Source: JAVBJV01 sp031546815
GTDB lineage: Bacteria > Pseudomonadota > Alphaproteobacteria > Acetobacterales > Acetobacteraceae
Direction of reading: 5' to 3'
NCBI GenBank assembly: GCA_031546815.1
Contig: JAVBJV010000006.1
Coordinates: 62,001 to 126,000, forward strand
Length of the DNA: 64,000 nucleotides
The position numbers and the translations under genes were made by a program. The notes under the pieces are model-generated. The model worked only from the letters and a program-made list of their open reading frames with translations, searched no databases and was not told the DNA's origin. Below, piece by piece: positions 35,130 to 43,846 of the stretch (positions within the stretch are counted from its first letter, which is position 1; each line of letters opens with the position of its first letter).

Positions 35130-36038
35130 TTACCCGGAATGAATAGCCAGATATCCCGGAACCACCGCCCGCACCGACTGCGGCGCAGCGACCCCCAGTG
35201 CATCCAGACCAGGACACTGACCCGTTACCACGTTGTCGTGCTCCAGCATTTTCACCTGATCGCGAGTCAGCAGCGCCCCGGGCAACCGCTCGAGGATCGC
35301 CGCCTGCACCCGCGCCACACCGAACGGAATCGGCAGCAGGCAGCGCTGCCGCCCCGTCGCCGCCAGCACGAAGCGCAGCAGATCGGCGAAGCTCCAGACC
35401 TGCGGACCGCCGAGTTCGTAGATCTGCCCCGCAGCCTCGGGCCGGGTCAGCGCGGCCAGCACCGCCTCGGCCACGTCGCCCACATAGACCGGCTGAAACC
35501 GCGTCTTCCCGCCGCCGATCAGCGGCAGGAACGGAGAAAACCGCGCCATCCGGGCAAACATGTTGAAGAAATTGTCCTCGGCCCCGAACACGATCGAGGG
35601 GCGCAGCACCGTCGCCATGGGAAACGCCGCCCGCACCGCTGCCTCGCCCGCGCCCTTGCTGGCGGCATACAAACTGTCACTGGCCGGATCCGCCCCGATG
35701 GCCGAGATCTGCACCAGCCGCTGCACACCGGCCTCGGCACAAGCCTGCGCTATGTCGCGCGCGGCCTGGTGATGAAGAGTATCGAATTGCCCGGCGCGTT
35801 TTTCGGCCAGAATGCCGACCAGATTGACCACCCAGTCCGCCCCGGAAACAGCTGCGCGCACCTGCGCCGGATCGGTGATCCCGCCCGCATAGGCCACCAC
35901 GTCGCCGGCCGGGGTCAGCGCATTCACCACCGCAGGAAAACGCGCCACCACACGCACCCGATGCCCCGCCGTTGCCAGACGCCGCACAACATGCCGCCCG
36001 ATGAAGCCCGTGCCGCCGAAAATCGTCACCGTTGCCAT
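35130..36038 (-). CDS. NAD(P)-binding NDUFA9-like oxidoreductase
   Basis: A 302-residue atypical short-chain dehydrogenase/epimerase-like protein. The dinucleotide loop is FGGTGFIGRHVVRRL (residues 6-20), and YAASKGAGEAAVR contains a Tyr-x-x-x-Lys pair. Its overall character matches the complex I NDUFA9-like group found in Alphaproteobacteria, where it is either a complex I assembly-associated or sugar-nucleotide-like dehydrogenase. I chose the ATG at 36038, immediately ahead of the Rossmann fold. The upstream gap has the palindromes CCGGAA-TT-TTCCGG (36055-36068) and AAAATGCATTTT (36071-36082), possible operator sequence. Confidence 0.82.
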   Translation of the reverse strand: MATVTIFGGTGFIGRHVVRRLATAGHRVRVVARFPAVVNALTPAGDVVAYAGGITDPAQVRAAVSGADWVVNLVGILAEKRAGQFDTLHHQAARDIAQACAEAGVQRLVQISAIGADPASDSLYAASKGAGEAAVRAAFPMATVLRPSIVFGAEDNFFNMFARMARFSPFLPLIGGGKTRFQPVYVGDVAEAVLAALTRPEAAGQIYELGGPQVWSFADLLRFVLAATGRQRCLLPIPFGVARVQAAILERLPGALLTRDQVKMLEHDNVVTGQCPGLDALGVAAPQSVRAVVPGYLAIHSG

Positions 36039-36107
36039 GCCTGCTCCCCATTTGCCGGAATTTTCCGGATAAAATGCATTTTCTTTATCAAACTTGTCGA
36101 TGACGCG

Positions 36108-36136
36108 TTGACGCCGACGAAAAGGGCAGCTACATC
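36108..36136 (+). promoter_or_regulatory. Putative promoter of tRNA-Leu and RNase D
   Basis: TTGACG (36108-36113), a 17-base spacer and TACATC (36131-36136). Transcription would begin about 32 bases ahead of the tRNA 5' end. The hexamers are moderate matches to the sigma-70 consensus. Confidence 0.4.
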
Positions 36137-36174
36137 CCGCGCCTCGTTGGACCGGTTCGCTGGTCCAGATGGAT

Positions 36175-36261
36175 GCCCAGATGGCGGAATTGGTAGACGC
36201 GCAGGTTTCAGGTACCTGTGGCCGCAAGGTCGTGGAAGTTCGAGTCTTCTTCTGGGCACCA
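36175..36261 (+). tRNA. tRNA-Leu (anticodon CAG)
   Basis: An 87-base class II tRNA with encoded CCA. The acceptor stem is GCCCAGA (36175-36181) with TCTGGGC (36251-36257), then discriminator A and CCA. The D-arm contains GGAATTGGTAGAC. The anticodon stem CAGGT/ACCTG encloses TTCAGGT with anticodon CAG, which reads CUG, the major Leu codon in G+C-rich genes. A long variable arm follows, then the T loop TTCGAGT. RNase D begins 9 bases after the CCA. Confidence 0.95.
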
Positions 36262-36269
36262 TACATATC

Positions 36270-36929
36270 ATGAAGAACGGCAGCATCATATTCATGCCGA
36301 CCGGCACAATACATCTCCACAAACATGATCTGCCCGACGGCCTGAGCCTCGGCCCGGTTGTCGCAGTCGACACCGAGACCATGGGCCTCAAGCCGCAGCG
36401 CGACCGTCTGTGTCTGGTGCAGTTGTCGTCGGGCGATGGCAATGCGCATCTGGTGCAGATTATCCCCGAACGTCTGGGTGGGCGCGGTTATAACGCCCCC
36501 AATCTGGCGCGGATGATGGCGGACCCGGCGGTCACCAAGCTGATGCATTTCGGCCGCTTCGATGTCGGCATGCTGCAGCAGGCGCTGGACATTACTGTCG
36601 CACCGGTGCGCTGCACGAAGATCGCCGCCAAGCTGGTCCGCACCTTCACCGACCGCCACGGCCTGCGCGACCTGTGCCGCGAGCTGCTGGGGGTCGAGAT
36701 TTCCAAACAGCAGCAGACCTCGGACTGGGGCGCGGCTGAACTCACGCCGGAACAGCTGGCCTATGCCGCGTCGGACGTGCTGCATCTGCATGCGCTGTGG
36801 GCGAAGCTGGAAGCCCTGCTGATCCGCGAAGGACGGCTGGAGCTGGCGCTGGCCTGCTGCGACTTCCTGCCGCATCGGGCACGGCTGGATATTCTGGGTT
36901 ACGAAGATCCGGATATCTTCACGCACTGA
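36270..36929 (+). CDS. rnd: Ribonuclease D family 3'-5' exonuclease
   Basis: A 219-residue DEDDy exonuclease consisting of the catalytic domain only, without HRDC domains, as is usual for the short alphaproteobacterial form. ExoI is VAVDTETMGLKP, ExoII HFGRFDVGML, ExoIII YAASDVLHLHAL. RNase D trims tRNA 3' ends; here the gene starts 9 bases after a tRNA gene, so both are probably one transcript. Neither the ATG at 36270 nor the in-frame ATG at 36294 has a clear ribosome binding site; the shorter form starts nearer the domain. Confidence 0.88.
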   Translation: MKNGSIIFMPTGTIHLHKHDLPDGLSLGPVVAVDTETMGLKPQRDRLCLVQLSSGDGNAHLVQIIPERLGGRGYNAPNLARMMADPAVTKLMHFGRFDVGMLQQALDITVAPVRCTKIAAKLVRTFTDRHGLRDLCRELLGVEISKQQQTSDWGAAELTPEQLAYAASDVLHLHALWAKLEALLIREGRLELALACCDFLPHRARLDILGYEDPDIFTH

Positions 36930-37120
36930 GCCAAAAGGGCTGGCAGGGGCATGCTTGGGCTGGCATCTTTTGTACATGCCACGAAATATTCTATCTCGCC
37001 TAGACTATGTCTCATAAACGGCCAATTGACACCACCCAATACTACCGTCGCTCAATACTGGCTGGGCAATTTCAATGGTATTATGGTAAACACTCCGCAT
37101 CAGGACGGAAGGTGGTAGCC

Positions 37121-37912
37121 ATGCGGTTCATAAAAAAATTGCTGAAAGCTGTTGGCATTTTCTTTGGTGGAATGTTTCTTATAACGATAATCTTGGGCTT
37201 GAGCGGCGCATTAGATAAGCCGGCCAACCAAGCACAACAGCAGAACCAAATCGTTGCAGTTACATCTCATCCGACCACTACACCTCAAGTTACACCGACT
37301 CCAACTACTGCCGCACAACAACAGGTAGCTCCCCCCAGGGGGCCTGCCCCACCAGTACAACAGCCAACCGCAACGCAACCATCGCGAGCGCAGGCAGACC
37401 AACCCACCACTTCGTCACCGCAACGTCCGGCTGTGTCGGCCCCGGCAACCATTCCCCCACCAGCACAACCATCGCGCGTACCGGCGGATCAGCCTACCGC
37501 CGCACCGGCACGCTCCAACCACCCGGCCACACGTGCTGCACAGGAGGAAGCCGAGACATATATTAACTTGCTGTGCATTAACGAGGATGCCCGTATGTGC
37601 CCGCACTACCAGAATGAATTTCGCCGCGCTTACCAACTGGCGCGTGCGGGGGATTACCAAGGACAGCGAAATGTCGCTTATATGCTCAATACCGGGGGCA
37701 ACGGTGCGGTGCGGCAAAATCGTATGCAGGGCTGCGCTTGGCGCGTAATTATTCTGTCATCGGGCCACGCCAGTGCCGACGCTGGGGATACAGCCAACTT
37801 CCAAACCGACTGTGGACGCCTAACCGACCCGGAACGAGCGGCAGCCACAGCACGAGCGCAGGTCATCGCCCGCGACATTGGAGCCCGTCCAGCCCGCCGT
37901 CCAAACAACTGA
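37121..37912 (+). CDS. Membrane-anchored protein with Pro/Thr/Gln-rich linker and Sel1-like C-terminus
   Basis: From the ATG at 37121 (AAGG upstream) the protein has 263 residues. There is a basic N-terminus, one membrane segment (about 9-28), and a linker of about 110 residues of low complexity rich in Pro, Thr, Gln and Ala, including two copies of QPSR-x-x-ADQPT. A C-terminal domain (about 150-250) has Cys in LLCINEDARMC, CAWRVIILSSGH and TDCGRL, and resembles proteins with a single Sel1-like motif. The frame is open 38 codons further upstream. It is visibly less G+C-rich than neighbours and interrupts the usual rnd-kdsD order. Function unknown. Confidence 0.75.
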   Translation: MRFIKKLLKAVGIFFGGMFLITIILGLSGALDKPANQAQQQNQIVAVTSHPTTTPQVTPTPTTAAQQQVAPPRGPAPPVQQPTATQPSRAQADQPTTSSPQRPAVSAPATIPPPAQPSRVPADQPTAAPARSNHPATRAAQEEAETYINLLCINEDARMCPHYQNEFRRAYQLARAGDYQGQRNVAYMLNTGGNGAVRQNRMQGCAWRVIILSSGHASADAGDTANFQTDCGRLTDPERAAATARAQVIARDIGARPARRPNN

Positions 37913-38134
37913 CCGTATGGCTAGCGCGACTTGGGGGCCGCAAGTTGCGCTCTATCTATTGAAAGGCACTAAAAAGGTTGCTTATCAACCACTTTACGCT
38001 CCAACGCACTGCGGCAGCAAAAATTCCCCCTCCACTGGGAAGTGCATGTTCTCGCCAGAATTCTCTGCCATGCTATCATGGTTGAAGAGACCAGCCCGTT
38101 GACCCGCCCGGGCCGCTACCCACATAGAGAGACC

Positions 38135-39124
38135 ATGACGTACACATCCTCCCGCACGCAGACACAGACCATCGACCCGATCGCCACCGCCCGTCAGGTG
38201 CTGGCAACCGAGGCCGATGCCCTGCACGCACTGGCCGCGACGCTGGATGGAAAATTCTCGGCGGCGCTGGACATTCTGGCCGCCGCGACCGGTCGTCTGG
38301 TCGTCACCGGCATGGGCAAGTCCGGGCATGTCGGGCGCAAGATCGCCGCCACCATGGCCTCCACCGGCACCCCCAGCCAGTTCGTCCATCCGGGCGAGGC
38401 ATCGCATGGCGATCTGGGAATGATCGTCGCGGGGGATGCCGTGCTCGCACTGTCCAATTCGGGCGAGACATCGGAACTCGCCGACCTTATCGCCCACACG
38501 CGCCGCTTTCATATCGGGCTGGTCGCCATCACCGCGCGGGCGGAAAGCGCGCTGGCACGCGCTGCCGATGTGGCGCTGGTGCTGCCGAAAGCGCCCGAAG
38601 CCTGCCCGATGGGTCTGGCCCCCACCACCAGCACCACGATGCAGCTTGCCCTGGGCGATGCGCTGTCCGTCGCGCTGCTGGAACGCCGCGGCTTTACCCC
38701 GGCCGATTTCCGCGTGTTCCATCCGGGCGGACGACTGGGCGCGCAGCTCACCCATGTGGCCGACCTGATGCATCGCGACAATCTGCCGATCAGCGCCGAA
38801 ACCGCCCCCGTGGCCGATGCCATTGCCGCCATGTCGAACGGCCGGTTCGGCTGCGTCGGGCTGGTCGATGGTGCGGGCAGGCTCAGCGGTATCATCACCG
38901 ATGGCGATCTGCGCCGCGCCATGGGCAACCCCGATCTGGTCCGCCTGCCCGCCGCCGATGTAATGACGCGTGCGCCGCGCACCATCGGCGTCGACACGCT
39001 GGCCGCTGAAGCGCTGCACATGATCAACACCCATTCGATCACCGCGCTGTTCGTGCTGGACGATGCCGGCAAGCCGATCGGCCTGCTGCATGTGCACGAC
39101 CTGCTGCGGGCGGGGGTCGCATGA
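38135..39124 (+). CDS. kdsD: D-arabinose-5-phosphate isomerase (KpsF/GutQ family)
   Basis: A 329-residue aldose-ketose isomerase making arabinose 5-phosphate from ribulose 5-phosphate for KDO in lipopolysaccharide. The N-terminal SIS domain (about 30-180) has GMGKSGHVGRKIAATM and SNSGETSEL, followed by two CBS domains (about 200-329) with SGIITDGDLRRAM. The start at 38135 has AGAGAG upstream. Its stop overlaps the lptC start by 4 bases (ATGA). No kdsC phosphatase gene lies between it and lptC. Confidence 0.95.
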   Translation: MTYTSSRTQTQTIDPIATARQVLATEADALHALAATLDGKFSAALDILAAATGRLVVTGMGKSGHVGRKIAATMASTGTPSQFVHPGEASHGDLGMIVAGDAVLALSNSGETSELADLIAHTRRFHIGLVAITARAESALARAADVALVLPKAPEACPMGLAPTTSTTMQLALGDALSVALLERRGFTPADFRVFHPGGRLGAQLTHVADLMHRDNLPISAETAPVADAIAAMSNGRFGCVGLVDGAGRLSGIITDGDLRRAMGNPDLVRLPAADVMTRAPRTIGVDTLAAEALHMINTHSITALFVLDDAGKPIGLLHVHDLLRAGVA

Positions 39125-39789
39125 ACGCAACCCAGCGCCCCAGCGCCACACCCGAACGCCAGTTCTCGGTCCCCAGCAATCTGCGTCGCACGATCGATGC
39201 GGCTTCCATTGCGCGCCGGCATTTCTTTATCCGCCTGACCAAATGGCTGCTGCCCATCGCCGCCGTCGGGCTGCTGCTGCTGATGGCCATCTGGCCAGAA
39301 TTGCAGCGCGTCGAGGACAGCGGCCGTCTGGCCATCCAGCGCTCGACCGATGGCGAACCCAATGCGGCGCGCATCGTCGAGGCACGCTACCGCAGTGTCG
39401 ATAATCGCAACCGCCCCTATATGGTCACCGCAGATTCGGCCGAGCAGGTCGACCAGGACAGCGTGCGCCTGCACAACCCGATAGCCGACGTCACCACCGA
39501 AAGCGGGTCCTGGATGCAGGCGGAATCGGCCAGCGGGCTGTACCACAAGCAACAGGAATTGCTCGCCCTCAGCGACAATGTCACCATGTGGCACGACAAT
39601 GGAGCGGTCCTGCGCACACGCGCAATGACCCTCAACATCAAGGACGGCAGCGCCAGCAGCTCCACCCCCGTCTCGATCCAGGGCCCGTTCGGCACGCTCG
39701 ACGCGCAAGGCTTCACATTGACGGGGCGCGGCGCCGTCGTCCATTTCACCGGCCAGAGCCATCTGGTGCTGAACGAGAACACCCCGTGA
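39121..39789 (+). CDS. lptC: LPS export system protein LptC
   Basis: A 222-residue bitopic inner-membrane protein with one membrane helix (about 43-58) and a periplasmic beta-jellyroll that passes LPS from LptBFG to LptA. The repeated strands include TADSAEQVDQDSVRLHNP and VHFTGQSHLVL. The N-terminal cytoplasmic segment of about 40 residues is longer than in E. coli, as is typical of Alphaproteobacteria. It overlaps kdsD and lptA by 4 bases each. Confidence 0.9.
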   Translation: MNATQRPSATPERQFSVPSNLRRTIDAASIARRHFFIRLTKWLLPIAAVGLLLLMAIWPELQRVEDSGRLAIQRSTDGEPNAARIVEARYRSVDNRNRPYMVTADSAEQVDQDSVRLHNPIADVTTESGSWMQAESASGLYHKQQELLALSDNVTMWHDNGAVLRTRAMTLNIKDGSASSSTPVSIQGPFGTLDAQGFTLTGRGAVVHFTGQSHLVLNENTP

Positions 39790-40691
39790 CACATCGTCTG
39801 ATCAAATTCTCCCTGTGTATCCTCCTTGGGCTTGCGACAGCAGCACAGGCGCAAGGGATCGACATGACGCGCGGCGGGTCGATCGACATCACCGCCGATA
39901 ACGGCATTGAATGGCACCGCGACGAACAGGTGGTGATCGCGCAGGGCAATGCCCGCGCAGTGCGCGCCGGAGTCACCGTCACGGCCGACCGGCTGATCGC
40001 GCGCTATCGCCCGCGTCAGGGTGCCGCCCCGCAGGCCGACAGCAGCAACAGCGGGCTGGGCGGCGCGAACGAGATCTATCGTCTGGAAGCACAAGGCAAC
40101 GTGGTGATCTCGACCGAGACCGACCGTGCCACCGGCACGCAGGCGACCTACGACATGGACCAGGCTGTGCTGGTGATGACCGGCAGCAACCTGACCCTGA
40201 CCAGCAAGCAAAACACGCTGACCGCGCGCGATAGTCTGGAATACTGGTCGGCCCGCCGCATGGCAGTGGCACGTGGCGACGCCGTGGCACGCGACACGCA
40301 AGAAAACCGCGTGATCCGCGCCGATGTGCTGGTCGGCTATTTCAAACCCGACACGGCAACGCCTGCTCCCGCAGCGCGCACACCGGCGACGGGTGGCCGT
40401 CCGGGCGAGAACACCAAGCTCGACCGCGTGGAAGCGTTCGGCAACGTCGAAGTGCGCACCGCAACCGAAGGTCTGCGCGGCGATCGTGGCGTGTATTCGC
40501 CCGATCAGGCCATCGCGCGCGTTGCGGGCAATGTGCGCATCACACGCGGGCAGGACCAGCTGAACGGTGCTCTGGCCGAAACCAATCTGAACACCGGCGT
40601 GTCGCGTCTGCTCTCTGCGCCGGGCAGCCGGGTGCAGGGCGTGATCATCCGCGAAGAGAACGAGACAACCCCAAGGCCTGGAACACGTTGA
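39786..40691 (+). CDS. lptA: LPS transport periplasmic protein LptA
   Basis: A 301-residue periplasmic OstA-type protein forming the LPS bridge between membranes. A signal peptide (FSLCILLGLATAAQA) is followed by repeated beta strands with motifs such as VIAQGNARAV, RLEAQGNVVI, VEAFGNVEV. It starts at GTG 39786, overlapping the lptC stop (GTGA). A Ser/Asn/Gly-rich insert and a Pro/Ala-rich insert make it longer than E. coli LptA. Confidence 0.9.
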   Translation: MTHRLIKFSLCILLGLATAAQAQGIDMTRGGSIDITADNGIEWHRDEQVVIAQGNARAVRAGVTVTADRLIARYRPRQGAAPQADSSNSGLGGANEIYRLEAQGNVVISTETDRATGTQATYDMDQAVLVMTGSNLTLTSKQNTLTARDSLEYWSARRMAVARGDAVARDTQENRVIRADVLVGYFKPDTATPAPAARTPATGGRPGENTKLDRVEAFGNVEVRTATEGLRGDRGVYSPDQAIARVAGNVRITRGQDQLNGALAETNLNTGVSRLLSAPGSRVQGVIIREENETTPRPGTR

Positions 40692-40693
40692 GC

Positions 40694-41461
40694 ATGTCGC
40701 GCCCGCAGGATCTCGCCCCTCTGAACACCCTCGTGGACAGCACAGGTCTGGTTGCCACCGGGTTGAGCAAGTCGTTCAAGAAACGCACCGTGGTGCGGCA
40801 GGCATCGCTGTCGGTCAAACGCGGTGAAGCCGTGGGGCTGCTGGGACCAAACGGCGCCGGCAAGACCACCACCTTCTACATGATCATCGGCCTGATCCCG
40901 CAGGACACCGGCACCATCATCGTCGACGGCGCCGATATCAGCGCGTTGCCGATGTACCGCCGCGCGCGTCTGGGGCTTGGGTATCTGCCGCAGGAAGCAT
41001 CGATCTTTCGCGGGCTGAATGTGGAACAGAACATCCTCGCCGCGCTGGAAGTGGTGGAAGGCGATCGCGATCGGCGGCAGGTGATGCTGGATGAGTTGCT
41101 GAATGAATTCGGCATCACGCATCTGCGCCGCACACCATCACTCGCGCTGTCGGGTGGCGAGCGGCGGCGTGTGGAAATTGCGCGCACGCTGGCCACGCAT
41201 CCGTCCTATGTGCTGCTCGACGAGCCGCTGGCCGGGATCGACCCTATTGCCGTGGGCGAAATCCGCGATCTGGTGAAGCACCTGAAGAACCGTGGCATCG
41301 GCGTGCTGATCACCGATCACAATGTGCGCGAAACGCTGGAAATCATCGACCGGGCCTACATCCTGTATGACGGGCAGGTGCTGATGGAGGGAACACCCGA
41401 CGAAATCGTCACGCATGAAGGCGTGCGGCGTGTGTATCTGGGCGAGAAATTCTCGCTTTAA
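40694..41461 (+). CDS. lptB: LPS export ABC transporter ATP-binding protein
   Basis: A 255-residue ABC ATPase that drives LPS extraction with LptFG. Walker A GPNGAGKT is at 51-58, signature LSGGERRRVEIAR, Walker B YVLLDEPLAGID, and H-loop ITDHNVRETL. An N-terminal extension of about 17 residues precedes the ABC fold. I chose the ATG at 40694; a TTG at 40688 overlaps the lptA stop and could be the coupled start instead. lptF and lptG are not in this window. Confidence 0.95.
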   Translation: MSRPQDLAPLNTLVDSTGLVATGLSKSFKKRTVVRQASLSVKRGEAVGLLGPNGAGKTTTFYMIIGLIPQDTGTIIVDGADISALPMYRRARLGLGYLPQEASIFRGLNVEQNILAALEVVEGDRDRRQVMLDELLNEFGITHLRRTPSLALSGGERRRVEIARTLATHPSYVLLDEPLAGIDPIAVGEIRDLVKHLKNRGIGVLITDHNVRETLEIIDRAYILYDGQVLMEGTPDEIVTHEGVRRVYLGEKFSL

Positions 41462-41584
41462 GGGGTCTTAGGCACAAATCGTGCCAACTCGGCATGATTT
41501 GTTAACCCCGCCTCTGTAATTCTGCTGCATGCCCGGCGCTGTCGGGCTATTCTGGCTCTCAGCAGAAGGCAGTGGACCCGGCTC

Positions 41585-43054
41585 ATGGCGCTCGGACACA
41601 GGTTGGATCTTCGCCAGACCCAGGGTCTGGTCATGACGCCCCAGCTGCGGCAGGCAATCAAGCTGCTGCAATGTACGAACGCGGAAATCTCCACGCTGAT
41701 CGACGCTGAACTGGAACGCAATCCGTTCCTGGAACACGGCGTCGTCGCGATCGATGCGCCCGAACGCCCCGCCCCGGATCAGCGTGCGCAGGATGCCCCC
41801 ACCGACTTCATCAGCGCGACCGGCAGCGGACAGATCGTGGCCGATGCACCGCCCGCCAGCGATGCGGGCGATAACAGTTTCGACTATGGCACCAGCGCCG
41901 ATGGGTATGGGCGCGGCGGCAGTTTCGACGATGACGGCGACGGGTTCGATCAGCTGGCGGCCTCTGCCCCCAGTCTGCGCGAGCATATCGAACAGCAGAT
42001 CCGTCTGGGGTTTCAGGACGGCACCAGCCGTCGCATCGCGATGCAGTTGCTCGCGCATCTGGACCCGGCAGGACGGCTGGTGGCCGACCTCGATCTGCTG
42101 ACCACCGGTCTGCATGTATCGCGCGCGCAGGTCGATGCGGTGCTGGCCACCATGCAGCGCTTCGAGCCTGCAGGCCTGTTCGCGCGCGATCTGCGTGAAT
42201 GTCTGGCGTTGCAGCTGGAAGATATCGGGCGGATGGATCCGTATATGGACCGGCTGCTCGACAATCTGCCTCTGCTGGCACGGCGCGACATGGCGGCACT
42301 GCGCACGGCCTGCGATGTGGATGCGGAAGATCTGGCCGGTATGATCGCCGATCTGCGCAGCCTGAATCCAAAACCGGCCGCGGGCTTTTCGTTCGAGCCG
42401 TTACGCGCCGAACCGCCCGATGTGCTGATGCGTGTTGCACAGGATGGCGGCTGGATTATCGAACTGAATCCCGAGACTATGCCGCGCGTACTGGTCAATC
42501 ACAAATTCCACGCACGTCTGAAGACCGCAGGCAAAGGCGACGACAAGACCTTCGTGGCCGAACAGTTCGCCGCCGCCAACTGGCTGGTGCGCGCATTGCA
42601 GCAACGCGCACGCACCATCCTGCGCGTCGCGACTGAAATCGTGCAGCAACAGGATGCGTTCTTTCGCCACGGCGTGCAATGGATGAAGCCGCTTGTGCTG
42701 CGCGACATCGCCGCTGCGCTGGACCTGCACGAGAGCACTGTCAGCCGGGTGACGGCGAACAAACGTATCGCCACACCATGCGGCATTTTCGGACTTAAAT
42801 ACTTCTTCACAACTGCAATCAACGGCACGACCGACGGCCTTACGCACAGTGCTGAATCGGTACGTTTCCGCATCCGTTCGATGATCGACGCCGAGCCAAC
42901 CACAAAAATTCTGAGCGACGATACGATTGTTGCCCTTTTGCGTCGAGAAGGCGTGGACATCGCACGCAGAACCGTGGCCAAATACAGAGAGGCGATGCAC
43001 ATCGGATCGTCGGTTCAGAGAAGACGGGAGAAATCACTCACAATTCTTAACTGA
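41585..43054 (+). CDS. rpoN: RNA polymerase sigma-54 factor
   Basis: A 489-residue sigma-54. Region I (RLDLRQTQGLVMTPQLRQAI, about 6-25) interacts with activators. An acidic, Asp/Ala-rich region II follows (about 50-125). The core-binding domain comes next, then the helix-turn-helix HESTVSRVTANKRIATPCGI, and the RpoN box ARRTVAKYRE at 460-469 that reads the -24 element. It lies 123 bases after lptB in the typical lptB-rpoN-hpf order. Cells of this type use it for nitrogen and other regulons. Confidence 0.96.
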   Translation: MALGHRLDLRQTQGLVMTPQLRQAIKLLQCTNAEISTLIDAELERNPFLEHGVVAIDAPERPAPDQRAQDAPTDFISATGSGQIVADAPPASDAGDNSFDYGTSADGYGRGGSFDDDGDGFDQLAASAPSLREHIEQQIRLGFQDGTSRRIAMQLLAHLDPAGRLVADLDLLTTGLHVSRAQVDAVLATMQRFEPAGLFARDLRECLALQLEDIGRMDPYMDRLLDNLPLLARRDMAALRTACDVDAEDLAGMIADLRSLNPKPAAGFSFEPLRAEPPDVLMRVAQDGGWIIELNPETMPRVLVNHKFHARLKTAGKGDDKTFVAEQFAAANWLVRALQQRARTILRVATEIVQQQDAFFRHGVQWMKPLVLRDIAAALDLHESTVSRVTANKRIATPCGIFGLKYFFTTAINGTTDGLTHSAESVRFRIRSMIDAEPTTKILSDDTIVALLRREGVDIARRTVAKYREAMHIGSSVQRRREKSLTILN

Positions 43055-43151
43055 AGGCATTGAAAGACCTTCAGACCGATAACACCTCTAACAGACGGGT
43101 TCTGCCCGCGATGCGGGAAGACCCATAACACAGGATGAAGGGGTAGCTTTC

Positions 43152-43766
43152 ATGCACATTATGGTGTCGGGAAAGCAGGTCGAAGTCGGAGACGCACTGA
43201 AGACACATGCGTCGAACGGACTGACCACAATCGCCGGGAAGTATTTCGATCACGCCATCGAGGCGCGGATCATATTTGGAAAAGCCCGCAGCTTTTTTAC
43301 CTGTGACATCGATATTCACGCCGGCCGCGGCCTGAACATGCGCGGCGAGGGTGAAGCCGCCACAGCTCATGCGGCCTTCGATGATGCCGCCGAACATATT
43401 GCCAAACGCCTGCGCCGTTATCGCCGCCGCATGAATGACCATGCGCGCGATCTGGCCGCACGCGAACGCCCCGAAGTGGCGCGGCAATACGTCCTGCGTC
43501 AGGAGGAAGAGGCAGAACACGAAGCGGCCGAAGCTGCGCAGGTCAACGGCACGCCGGCCGATCACGCGCTCGCCACCCAGGCGACGATCGTGGCTGAACT
43601 GCCGGAAGAAATCTCGCGCCTGTCGGTCAGCGAAGCGGTAATGCGCATGGATCTGGCAGACATTCCAGTGCTGATGTTCCGCAACAGCACGTCGGGGGAA
43701 CTCAACGTCGTGTACCGCCGCAATGACGGTCACGTCGGCTGGATCGATCCCAGCAGCGCAAGATAA
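43152..43766 (+). CDS. hpf: Ribosome hibernation-promoting factor, long form
   Basis: A 204-residue protein. The N-terminal S30AE domain (about 1-105) is HIMVSGKQVEVGDALKTH... with the conserved KARSFFTCDIDIH strand. The C-terminal dimerisation domain (about 145-204) has SVSEAVMRMDLADIPVLMFRN and the terminal VGWIDP. Long HPF makes 100S ribosome dimers in stationary phase. AAGGGG lies 10 bases ahead of the ATG. The usual next gene ptsN is missing. A stable hairpin (arms 43780-43790 and 43793-43803) follows its stop but lacks a T tract. Confidence 0.93.
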   Translation: MHIMVSGKQVEVGDALKTHASNGLTTIAGKYFDHAIEARIIFGKARSFFTCDIDIHAGRGLNMRGEGEAATAHAAFDDAAEHIAKRLRRYRRRMNDHARDLAARERPEVARQYVLRQEEEAEHEAAEAAQVNGTPADHALATQATIVAELPEEISRLSVSEAVMRMDLADIPVLMFRNSTSGELNVVYRRNDGHVGWIDPSSAR

Positions 43767-43846
43767 TAGCTTACCCCATGGGGGGCGGGATTTCCTGCCC
43801 CCCAAAAGGTATCGACAGCGGCGAGAAAGTCGCTCATGTCTTGGGC

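Noticed and set aside
43780..43803. Strong G/C hairpin between hpf and uvrB as a terminator
   Set aside because: Neither strand has a T tract after it; kept only as a note in the hpf entry.
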